A stretch of DNA of 64,000 nt from Paragordius varius. Lineage: Eukaryota; Nematomorpha. Shown in pieces: positions 24,203 to 34,518 of this stretch. How positions within the stretch are numbered: the stretch's first letter is position 1; every line of letters starts with the position of its first letter. Both the position numbers and the translations under genes were made by a program. Where the stretch lies: assembly GCA_964247055.1 (NCBI GenBank), contig OZ176052.1, forward strand, positions 1,178,001 to 1,242,000. The letters are read 5' to 3'. Below the pieces are notes generated by a model. The model ran no database searches. It saw only the letters and a program-made list of their open reading frames with translations, and was not told the origin of the DNA.

Positions 24203-27200
24203 CTATAGACCTTTTCTCCTCACTGTAAAATTTAAACTATAAAAAAGTATGCAAAAAAACTTACTATTTGACAACATTATCGAAGAGATTGTTATCCCAG
24301 CCTTGGACTGTGATGAATCATTTAGATCGGGGAAATTTGACATGCTTGCAGATAAATTAGTATTAGCAGTATTATTAGAATTATTAGCCTGATCAGAAGA
24401 GAGCATACCAAGTTTAAAGGATTGCGGAGTTAGTAAGCCAAAACTACTTTTACAATGGTAGTATTGATTATTAGCACATTTTTGCAGTAGTACCCGTTTA
24501 TGATATAAACTATCACTGGAACGTAATTCATACATGGAACACAAATTATATATGGTATCAGGGTTAGCTAAATCAGTATTACCTGTATTACCAATATTGC
24601 CGCTATTGGAATCTAGCTCGGTTTCAAGCAAATCTATGGCAGATTGCAAATGTCCAGAATATAAATGCGTTAGCGCTATATTGTTAAGTGCCTATTCCAG
24701 TGTAAAACAAATATATAGTAAATAATAAACAGTAATAAAATTCGAAAAAATAAGGTGACTACCTACCATATCGAATGATTTAAAACGAAAATACAAAAAG
24801 TTTAAACATTAAATTTGCAATGCCAAATTATACACCATAAGCTGTATAAGTAAGGTATAAGAAGGCAAAGTGAATCAAAGATTGTTATAAATTTTATTAG
24901 TCAATAATATATGAGTGAATACCTAATGTTGTAAAACAAAGCGGATCACGAAAAAGACAATGAAATCTTCTCATTAACCTTTATGTATAAGAACTGGCAA
25001 ATAAAGTCATATTTCTTGGGAATACATTTGTTAATCGAACAACAAAATCCAAAACTGGTGGCCGCAAAAACATTTAACTCGCAAATAATTTTTTTCACAA
25101 GGGGGGTATAAAATCAAAAATTTCGCTACATCTTCTATTACAGCATATATTTAAAAGAATATAGTAAATTTCGAAGAACAACCCTTACTTAAACTTGAAC
25201 CTTACATATTTAAAAGTATTATTTAAAGATTATTGGATTTGATATAGAATCATCTTATAAAAAGATTAAATTAACAAAACAATTTGCCCTAACCATGTAC
25301 TATTCAGATTTTCACGTAATATTTTTATGATAAAACTGCTGCTCATACTAGTTTATTCCACAATCTACATATGGATGTTAGTAGATATCAAACGGCCAAA
25401 GATAAATTAAATGTCAGATCAATGTGCACATAAAAACTTTGATGTTTTTTAAAATGTTTCGAATAGTTTTTAATTATATATATACCAATTCTTCTAAAAT
25501 TATAAATATTTTATTAAAGCGGGCTCTCATCTTCATTGTGAAACGAACCAAAAATTAAAATTAAAAAGGCATCAGTTTTAAGGAAACAAAAAAACAATCG
25601 ATATTTGAGAAGTAATATATATACCATTTACAGTTCATTCTTGAACAATTCAACACCCTCTAACACTTCAAATTCATCCTAAAATATATTGTGTGTGTTT
25701 TAAGATTATAAACCTTTATTTTTTTATATAAGATTCTGTTTAAAATAATAATTATGATAAAAAAATAATAAACTATGTAGTAAAAATTTATTTCATATTA
25801 ATGATAAGTTACATTAGCCCAAAAACTCAATTTATCTTAAGGGTGAATTTAAATGTTTGAGGGTGAATTCGAACTTTTCAAGGGTGAATTTGAATTGTTG
25901 AAGGGTGAATTAGAATTTTTTGAGGGTAAATTTGAATTGTTCAAGGGTGAATTTAAATAGCAAATGGTATATATATATTACTACGTACAATGCTTTTGTA
26001 TGGGGCATATTCGGTAAAAGCGTCATAGAAATAGGCTCTGGCCTCATCAAACACATTTTGAGTTAAAGCTAACAATCCCTTATGCATGGCAAACGTTGCT
26101 TTCCAATGCAACATTTCTTTTTGGTTAACTTTTTAAATTTATATATAGTAAAAATGATATTATACGGACAAAAAGTAAAAATATAAAGACAAATATTTTT
26201 TTCTAAAAGACAACCAATCATACACACTTTTTTAAATAATCTAAATTTAATCATAAAAGCTATTTTTAATATAAAATAGTATTGTGTTACCAATATACAT
26301 CTCTCTACTAATCCATACTTTGCAATTTTTAACAATTAATTATTTTAAAAATTAGAAATTTAAAAAAGATGGTTGTCTTTTACAAAAAACATTTCTCTTT
26401 ATATTTTGACGTTTTGTACGTATTACTTTATATAAATGTTATTAAATATTGTTGCAATTAAATTATTTAATTACAAAAAGAAATAAAACTAATGTATCAA
26501 CTATTAATTGTGGTTTAAACGCCTAAATAATTAATAAATTAAAAATCATTCATAAAAATAAAATTAATAAATTAAAAATTATTTATAAAAATAATTATTA
26601 TTATCGATGTTTTACTTAGAATATTTAGAAAAGCCATTAAATTTTATTTTATTGTTCCTAAAGATACCTTCAGGATTCGGTTGATTGTTATATGAAATTT
26701 TGTATTGTTTTTCCCATTCTAATTCTAATGCAGATAATTTTGATTGCGCCAAGGTTAAGTTACCTAGCTATAAAAAAATTAAAAAATCCTTATAAATATT
26801 TAGAAAAAAGGAAAACAAAATATATCCAAATAAAGAATTATTTTGAAAAAAAAAACCTTAATTAATATTCTAATGGTGAGAAATGAACTAAATAAAATTT
26901 GTCTGACAAATAAATGCGTCGTAGTTTTATAAGTTTTATCAATTTTATTTTCATTCTCTGGTGGTGTATTGATCAAAGTTTTTCTATAACCAATTAATTC
27001 CTTCAAACATTGTATGGCATTTAAATAATCATTGGAAGCAACGTAACAAGCACATATAGCTAAATTAAGCAGAAATATTCTCTGTTCCCAAATTATAAAC
27101 ACATCGCGATTTTCGATTGGAATGTTGTCGTCCAATTCGTTATTGCGTTTAAGTACTGAAACCACCTAAAATATAAAAATAATTGTGATAAAAAAGAGGC

Positions 27201-28308
27201 ATGAACTTAAACCATTAATTATTATAAAAGAATTTTAAGCAGTTTAAAATAAACATCTTTACAATGTTAACCATATAATTTTTTTTCCATTTGAACACAC
27301 CAAAAAAAGTATAAATTTGGATTTTTCAATAAGGAATAGATGACATTTAATATATATATGTATGTTTCTTCATAAATTTTAGGGTTAATTTATTTATATT
27401 AAACTATTTATATCTGTTTTTAAAAATGCGAATACTCTAAATTAAAAAAATGTTAGTTTCTATCATTAACAGAAAATTTAATAAAAATGTTGATTTAATT
27501 TTAAGCCAAACCTTTTGAGTTTCCCGCAAAAGATATTGTAGCCTCTCGAGAGCAACATTTGCCGATTGACTTTTATATAATGGTAAAACAGCATATAAAT
27601 ATCGCAGGGTATAGGGTAATTGTGTAACAACCAAATTTGTTTCACGCAATTTATTGTCATTATTATAATTAAAATTATCTATGTAAATTAATACAACACG
27701 ATTAAAACTTGAAAAACTGTTTATATAATATTCGGCCGCATTGAAATCTTGTATTTTGATGTGGAGAATTATTTTCAAAGTTATCAATGGAATCAAACCT
27801 TTTGGGTCGGTATTTTCCGAAGGTGCTAAAATCATGCTATCTAACATTCTTTTAAAAAAATAAACTTAATTTGTTTATAGCTGCTATATAATTAGACGAT
27901 GAGAGTAATTGTTGAATATTTTGGTCTTTTAGATCACTTAATATTGCAAAGCGATTTCTTGCTTCGGTTTCACCCAATTCATGCCGTATAGCGTTAATTA
28001 GCAAATCCCCCTAAAAATAAGAGCTTAAAACTAACCAAATTAATTATGCTGAGGTTATTAAAATAGATTGTTGATATATCATCGGGCAGATCCCAAAGCT
28101 TCTCAAAATTTAAATCTGAACTGGTTAAAATCATAAGATGTAATGAAGAAATGATGAATATGCCAGTAAGTGCAAAGTCGATTGGGCAAAAAAATGAATT
28201 TATATTTGTGCTATGTTTTTGATCAAATATTTCATATGAGCCATAAAAAAGGGTTATATAAATTTTATTACTTAAGCATATTAAGTGAGGCCATATCGCA
28301 TTAAAAAA
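24203..28308 (-). CDS. TRAPPC12: TRAPPC12 (TRAPP complex subunit 12), TPR part
   Basis: Minus-strand exons in order: open from 28308 (first in-frame ATG at 28134) to 28036; 28010-27512; 27165-26857; 26767-26668; 26116-25989; 24691 to a stop at 24203, or to a GTAAGT donor after 24265. Phases agree at all junctions. Signatures are QQLLSSSNYIAAINKL, LGNLTLAQSKLSALE, EMLHWKATFAM, FDEARAYFYDAFTEYAPY, ALNNIALTHLYSG and NLCSMYELRSS, collinear with the TPR half of vertebrate TRAPPC12. That protein belongs to the TRAPPIII tethering complex (ER-Golgi traffic, autophagy). The long disordered N-terminus of vertebrate homologues is not seen and may be absent or in unrecognised exons. Two oddities: a 25-base intron at 28011-28035, and a one-base frame conflict at a 7-A run (27854-27860) that looks like a homopolymer error. 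Confidence 0.83.
25621..25970. mobile_element. Fold-back MITE, family A (private to unit 2)
   Basis: Starts ATACCATTTACAGTTC and ends AATAGCAAATGGTAT. Its right arm has five AGGGTGAATT-type units, one of the longest arms here. It ends about 20 bases from the splice donor after the exon at 25989-26116, so it lies at the start of the last TRAPPC12 intron. Confidence 0.82.
26146..26441. mobile_element. MITE, family D, in a TRAPPC12 intron
   Basis: Left AGTAAAAATGATATTATACG, GGACAAAAAG and AAAGACAAATATT; right GATGGTTGTCTTTTAC, then GACGTTTTGTACGTATTA. Both arms are clear although the outermost bases are worn. Confidence 0.72.
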
Positions 28309-28469
28309 TTACCAATTTTTACAAATTACACATAATCTTATATATATGTTAATACATGGTTTTAATATTAAAGCTAACGAGTTTTAATTAATATTTTTTA
28401 ATTTCGTGAATTGCATATCAGAAAGTCGGAAAATTTGTGCCTAAGATTTGGTAAACGGTAAAATATGTA

Positions 28470-28502
<33 letters not shown>

Positions 28503-30339
28503 TCTATACTGGAGGGAGAAAATAAACAAAATATCCTTCTAAATTTATATATTTTTTTAAAATGTATATATATTGATTTTCGTTTTGGAGCTTATTTCAA
28601 CATTTGTGGTATTGTTCCGTATATATATATATATATATATAAGGGGCCGAGTCCGCATTATATCCTATTATCTTAATAGACTTCAAATATTTTGTCAATG
28701 TAAGAAAATCTCAAAGCAAACATATAATTTTTGGATGCCTTGAATGTATGCGACTTCATCTTTCTAAAATAAATCATATATTATTTGATTAATACCCAGA
28801 ATTTTCAAGTATTATTGGTAAACCATTGTGGAAATAATATAGAATTATTATAAGTTATAAATGACAAAAAATCGGGGGTCATAATAAATATGAAAATCTG
28901 TCATTTTTGATGGTTTTTATTATTTAGGGTCTTGCAAGTTTAAGAAAGTTTAGCTTTTGTGGTAAATGCTCCATATCGAAAAATCATAAATTGGCTTACA
29001 TTACACAATGCTCCAAAAATATCTTGACCAAAAATATGTTTTCTGATAGAAAAATCTCCTTATGGACCTTTCGGATTTACTTACACATGATATAAAAATA
29101 TCACTTTTGTAATAACTAGCTTTAATAATTACAAAATTATTGACCCCCCTAAAAGGGATTTTTGTAAAATCCACGCATAATCGCCGGGATTGTGCGAGAA
29201 ATTAAGTGTATGCTAATGCCATCAAAAAAGGTTTTTCTTTAAAATGGATTTTTTTGCTTAGATTAATTTATAGCATGTTTATAGCATAGTTTTGTTGAAG
29301 TCAGTTTTATAGTAGTCTGGCGCATGGTGGAAACGGTAGAGCACTTTTAGATATTGTATTACTTCTATTATTCGGCGATAAACATTTATACCTCAGATTA
29401 TTGATAAAATTGTTTATCTTTAAATTTAAGTAAAATATAGTTTTATTTTTATAAAATAATGATTAAGAGGTTGTATTCTAACATATTTTTAAATAAAATT
29501 TTCAAGGTAATATAAGTATCATTGGATTAAAGTTTTTGTATGATATCTTAAAGAGTTTTTATAACGATTTTACCATCATATTTCCTTTAACAAAATTTCT
29601 CATAAATTAAATTTTTTTAACAAAAAAATCCATTTTTGGAATTAATGTCATAAATCACATATAAATTCATATAATTTTTGGCTCTTTCCTGTTTTTTAGA
29701 AAACTAGCCCATTTTAGCTTCCCTGTCATTATGTGACTCCCCCATAAATTCCAAAGTATAATAAAGATTTTTTAATATAATTTGGAGTAAAGCATTGAGT
29801 TTCGCCAAAAAAGTTCTTTTAGCTCTAAATTTTTCTTGTTAACTCGGGTCCAAAACATAAGGCACCATGTGAACCTAGATTTATTTTTCAAAATTTAAAT
29901 ATTTTTTAAGTTTTTTGTATACTACTGACTGTAAATGTGTTTTTTCAGGTATTTTCCACTATAATATGAAAGATGGCTGTTTTATTATATTTAGATTGGC
30001 TCTACTTATAATTTATAGAATAGTAAATTTTTCGGTGAACATTTTTTATATTATGATGGACTCAACAAGAAAAAATAATTATTTAAGCGAATTTTTCATT
30101 TACATCATCATTTAATAATGTTGATTAAAATTTTTTACCTGATACGACATGTATAAATGCTATAAATTATTTCTTAGGTTGTAAAATGAATTAATAAAAA
30201 TTACATCTTTAATTTTAATTAATTAACTCGGTATAAATGTAATTTAAACAACAAGGATCCCCGAGAACATAAATCAATTTTATATTAAACATTTTATAAT
30301 CAAATAAACATAACAATCACTTTATAATTTACACAATAA
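28309..30339. other. Intergenic between TRAPPC12 (-) and SLC35F6 (+)
   Basis: Divergent promoter region of two genes. It has (TA)n runs at about 28476-28503 and 28619-28641 and a long-TIR element (28898-29872). The open frame at 29915-30115 has no identifiable content. Confidence 0.6.
28898..29872. mobile_element. Long inverted-repeat element, family B
   Basis: The left end (GTTTTTATTATTTAGGGTC, then CTTTTGTGGTAAATGCTCC) is the diverged reverse complement of the right end (GTAAAGCATTGAG to GGGTCCAAAACATAAGG). The same end pair bounds the element at 51779-52752, and fragments occur near 34560-34960, 41630-41760 (inverted) and 46740-46955. No coding capacity seen. The superfamily is unknown. 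Confidence 0.6.
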
Positions 30340-32013
30340 ATGGGAAAATACTTTTGCATAATTGTTATCATGATAATATCGGGAACATTGCAAACTTTAT
30401 CAATCAAATGGGCTGACATGCTAGAAGCTCCTGGAAATCCGCAATCTTATTTACGAGCTGAATCGCATCAGTTTAATCATCCATTATTTCAGACCTTGCT
30501 AATGTTTATAGGGGAAACGTTGTGCCTCCTTGCATACCATATTAGATTGATTTGGTTTAATATATGTCGGCGCTACAATGCGAGAAAAAGGAAAAATTGT
30601 TACTTAGAGCTAGATATACAAAACGAACATATAGGGTAAAAACTCATCTTTTTTATAGAGGTGGGAGTTATATAAAAATTTGCATTTTTCAGTGGAAATT
30701 CAGCCGTTTTTTAAATATCGTATATTTCAAAAAAATAACTCTTATTAACCATACAGAGACGTAGCTTGAATTTTTGGCGCCTGGTGCACGAATCTGGGAT
30801 GCCCCCTCCGTGATATTCATGTTTTATATAAAATAATACCTTTTAGACACCTTTTCAATATAAATTAAAAAATTTAAAACCGGCGCCCTCACAAGTATGA
30901 CACCCGGTACATCAGCCCCCCTTTCCACCCACCTAGCTACGCCTCTGAACCCATAATGTTATCATTGCAACGATAACAATCTTTAATCAAAAGCCTATGG
31001 TCCATTCATAATATTCTATATTAAACGGGATTTCATATATATCATTATGTAGCTATCCCAGTTTCGATCAGATTTGCAAACTTTGGTTTCCTGCCCTATG
31101 TGATGCATTTTCGACCACTGTTATGTATTGTGCTCTAAACTGGACACACGCCGCTAGTTTCCAGATGTTACGAGGAAGTGTCATAATTTTTACGGGTTTT
31201 ATGTCAAAATATTTCCTTAATAAGTCACTCAATACTCATCAATGGGTTGGTATAGCTATCATTAGCCTTGGAACTGTATTTGTTGGTTTTAGTGATGCTA
31301 CATACAATAATAACTCAGTAAATTTTGAATCTGGTAGAATGGCGTTGTTAGCTGATGCCCTTATAATCTTAACCCAAATCATCGTAGCTTTTCAAGTGGT
31401 TTGGGAAGAAAGATATATGGCCAACACTCAAATTGTAGCACATCAACAAGACACTATAGACCATAATATTAATATAGATATTCAACGAAAATTAACTATT
31501 TCCGAATTGCTAGTTATCGGCTGGGAGGGCATATTTGGAACGGTCATTATGACATTTGTTTTAACAATTTTGGCTGCTTTAAAAGCCTTTGTAGGAAATA
31601 ATATGGACAATAATTTTATATATCCTTCTCACGTCGCAAATAATACTGTAACATTTCAAAATTTTTTGGAATTTGAAGAATTACCCGATGCCTTATATCA
31701 ACTCTTTTATTCTGATTTGCTTAAAATTGCCCTTTTCCTTATGGTATTGAGTGTTCCAATTTTTAATACTTCTGGACTCATAGTTACCAGGGACATGAGT
31801 TCGACCAATAGAATGGTTATAGATTCCCTCCGAATCTTTTTAGTGTGGGCATGTTCGTTAGCATTTAATTGGCAACGATTCAATACATTTCAATTGATTG
31901 GATGTTTGATCATTGTATGTGGCATTTTGCATTTTCAAAACACAACAACTATCAATATTAAAAAAAGTTTGGTTAGCCAAATTTCTATACAAATGTTTAC
32001 ATTAAAACGATAA
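30340..32013 (+). CDS. SLC35F6: SLC35F6-type nucleotide-sugar-transporter-like membrane protein
   Basis: Exons 30340-30635 and 31062-32013 join in phase 2 to about 415 residues; an in-frame TAA directly precedes the ATG. Strong family blocks include TLSIKWAD (vertebrate TLSAKWAD), HQFNHPLFQTLLMFIGE, LWFPALCDA, ASFQMLRGSVIIFTGF (vertebrate ASSFQMLRGAVIIFTG), IIVAFQVVWEE and NRMVIDSLRIFLVWACSLA. Around ten hydrophobic segments are expected for this drug/metabolite-transporter fold. Vertebrate SLC35F6 is a lysosomal and mitochondrial membrane protein of about 370 residues; the extra length here is mainly a loop near residues 215-280. Substrate unknown. The tail after the last membrane segment is short and basic. 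Confidence 0.93.
30754..30947. mobile_element. hAT-type MITE in the SLC35F6 intron
   Basis: Starts CAGAGACGTAGCTTGAATTT and ends CACCTAGCTACGCCTCTG, inverted ends of the widespread CAGRGGCGTAGC hAT type. The flanks TAACCATA and AACCCATA look like an imperfect 8-bp target duplication. It is much richer in GC than the intron around it. Confidence 0.85.
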
Positions 32014-33066
32014 AGATAATCGACAACAAAAAATATCGCTTAAGACTGAAGCTATCCATCTTGGCATCTGTGATAATTGAGAATGTATTTAATTGATTTA
32101 TAATTGTGATAAATCAAATATTGATTATTATTGTGAAAAATTGTATATGAATAAATATTGTTAAAAACATCTTACCACAAAACGGTATATAAAATAATTT
32201 TAATCTAAAATAACTAATTGACTTATAACAAAGTTTGGCGTTGTGCAATATTTTGCTAGCCTTAAATTTAAATCTATTTATGGATCCCTGAACATAGCGA
32301 CTGCTTTCAAAATAACCTATGGAAAACTTACGGACACATGTGTATATTAAGTTTTAATAATAAAATCAAATGTTAAAATTTAAATATATTTTATAACTCG
32401 GTAATTTGATGTTAAGGCTAATTCTCTTTGCTTAGGAATTATATTTTAATTATTAAACAAGGTAATATCATATTGTTAGATTTAATTTATCAGTAGGTTA
32501 GGTTTTGACCAGTTAAATTATAATAAATATTCTACCGAAAATTTATAAAGATTAGCTGCTCTTACTAAACTACAAGGACTACAAAATATAAGTTGTAAGA
32601 AAATAATTAAATCGAGATGAATCAAATTGTAAAAATTATAATTTATACAAACTATGGTCCAAAATCTTATAAAATCATTTTAAAATATAATTTTCTATAT
32701 CGCCTGCACTCAGTCGCACCCAACCTCACCTGTATTAATTGAAAAAGGCGGGCGTGGCATATATCTTGTTAATTGCGGCGTTATGTAGTAATAAAACGAA
32801 TATTAGGATGAGCACCCTTTGATTATTATTAAAGTTTGCTGTCAGATTTGTGCTTAAATAAATAAACAATACTAATCAAATAAATTTTTAAAACTGGAAT
32901 TATCTGGAATAACAACCATTGGTGTCTTTATTTTATCCAAAATTGATGTATCAGCGAGTTTTAGCTATTAATTACCATTTAAGCAAACAAAAAAATGATG
33001 TATTGATACTATATAAACCAATAAAAATGATTAGTTAAAATTTATAAGCAAATTCAAATTATCAAC
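32014..33066. other. Intergenic, nothing identified
   Basis: AT-rich sequence downstream of SLC35F6. A slightly GC-richer patch at 32700-32770 (CGCCTGCACTCAGTCGCACC) has no recognised identity. Confidence 0.55.
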
Positions 33067-33331
33067 ATGTACGCTTCTTTGATTTACAATGCCATAGCCT
33101 TAATTGTTATATTCGGGTTTGGGAGTTTTAATGCCATACAAGGTAAAAAAATGTGTTTTCTCAATATTTTTTTTGATTCAGTATTTGATATATACTTATT
33201 TATTTTTTTGGTTAGTTTCAAAATATATGCTGGAAAAATATCTGAGCAGGACGACCGAATTCACGGAAAATAACCAACCAGACTCATTTTTAGATATTCA
33301 ATCTATAGCTGGTATATCTTTAAATTATTAA
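33067..33331 (+). CDS. Possible tiny two-exon membrane or secreted protein
   Basis: Exon 33067-33142 encodes a short hydrophobic segment (YNAIALIVIFGFGSFNAIQ). A phase-1 GT at 33143 and an AG at about 33215 would join it to SKYMLEKYLSRTTEFTENN and a stop at 33331, giving about 63 residues. The hydrophobic start could be a membrane anchor or signal peptide. No family recognised. It rests only on a plausible splice and protein-like composition in an AT-rich region, so it may be chance. Confidence 0.3.
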
Positions 33332-33458
33332 GCGAATATAGTAATTAAATTTATAGAAACAAAGTAATTGACAATTTTTTTTTCTAAATTGTATATTTAT
33401 TAACCCTGAACTTATTTTGAGTTGTAAAAGAAAAAACCATGAGATTTACATAAGAATT

Positions 33459-34330
33459 GGTGCAAAAAGATGGTCAATTTCATAACAAAAAATTTTTTAT
33501 TTCTTGAGATGGCTTATATTTTATTTATTGACGACCTAATTTTTGAAATATTGGGAAAAAATTAAAATTGGGCGAAAAGTGAAAATTAAGGATAATTTAG
33601 GATAATGAAAAAATAAATAAATTGAAATATAAAATTTAACAACATATTATTAAAAATTTACAATTAAATTTTCTAAAATCATATAATCTTTTCAAATCAA
33701 TCGTGTTTTTCCTTTAATTTATTCACATTAAAATTTGAAATTATACGGACAAAACGTATAAATATAAAGACAAATATTTTTTAAAAGACAGCCACATTTT
33801 TTAAATCTCGAATTTTTATTTATAATAAAAATTGCAAAGTACGGAATGGAGATGTATATTCGCAATCAAATCAACATTTTATAATTGTAAATAAATAATT
33901 TATATGGAATATATATATATAAAAAAGTATGGTTTCTTTTTGTCATTATATTATTAAGTTATATAATTTCAGTTTACTGTACACAAAATATTTTTTATGA
34001 AACTATAATAAAATAATTTTTTAATTGGATATCAATCAAAAATCCGTACACCCAGTAAAAATATGTATTAAACAAACCTGTTACTGGGATTTGCACGAAT
34101 TGTTGGTTGATATTCCATTACTTGTAATTCCTCTTTTGTATTAAATACACACTTTTTAATTCCCGCTCATGTAAGATCCCAAAACAAAACAGTAAATTTA
34201 TGATACATTCACATACCAGATCACAAAAAAATAAAAAATAAAATTAATACATTATTCATTTTATTTTGATATATAAGTAAGATTTTAATAGTAAGTTTGG
34301 TTGGTAAATAATAAAATAAATTTATAGTTA
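33459..34330. mobile_element. Worn copy of palindromic element family C, interrupted by a family-D MITE
   Basis: Shares with the two fuller copies the blocks GACGACCTAATTTTTGAAAT, AAATTGGGCGAAAAGTGAAA, ACTGGGATTTGCACGAATTG and TTGTTGGTTGATATTCCA. The middle (33728-33981) is a family-D MITE, a nested insertion. The outer CACTG ends are not preserved. Confidence 0.6.
33728..33981. mobile_element. MITE, family D, nested in a family-C element
   Basis: Left AAATTTGAAATTATACGGAC and AAAACGTATAAATATAAAG; right AAGTATGGTTTC, ATTTCAGTTTACTGTA. The arms match the other family-D copies. Confidence 0.7.
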
Positions 34331-34383
34331 TATAAAAATAAATATTTTAAAGGATAAATATGTAGAAAAAGTCTTTCCATAGT

Positions 34384-34518
34384 ATACCATTTACAATTCA
34401 AATTTACCCTTGCACATTAAAATTTATTTTTTTAAAAATATAAAAAAATATAGTTAATTCTTATCTTACAAACACATTTTAGGGTGAATTTGTTGGGTGA
34501 ATTTAAAATGATGGTATA
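34384..34518. mobile_element. Fold-back MITE, family A (deleted copy)
   Basis: Left TATACCATTTACAATTCAAA and right GGGTGAATTTGTTGGGTGAA ending ATGGTATA. The core CAGTATTAT is missing and one arm has a single unit. Confidence 0.7.

Larger units (their letters stand above)
20448..26116. repeat. Tandem duplication, unit 2
   Basis: Second unit of the head-to-tail duplication. On the minus strand this unit directly follows the upstream TRAPPC12 exons, so it carries the copy in the normal position; unit 1 is the extra tail farther downstream. It has its own private family-A MITE at 25621-25970. Confidence 0.9.

Noticed and set aside
27845-27861. 17-base GT-AG segment in TRAPPC12 as an ultra-short intron
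   Set aside because: Removing it leads to an immediate stop; a one-base homopolymer difference explains the frame better.
29915-30115. 66-codon frame before SLC35F6
   Set aside because: Hydrophobic AT-driven translation, no homology and outside the gene model.
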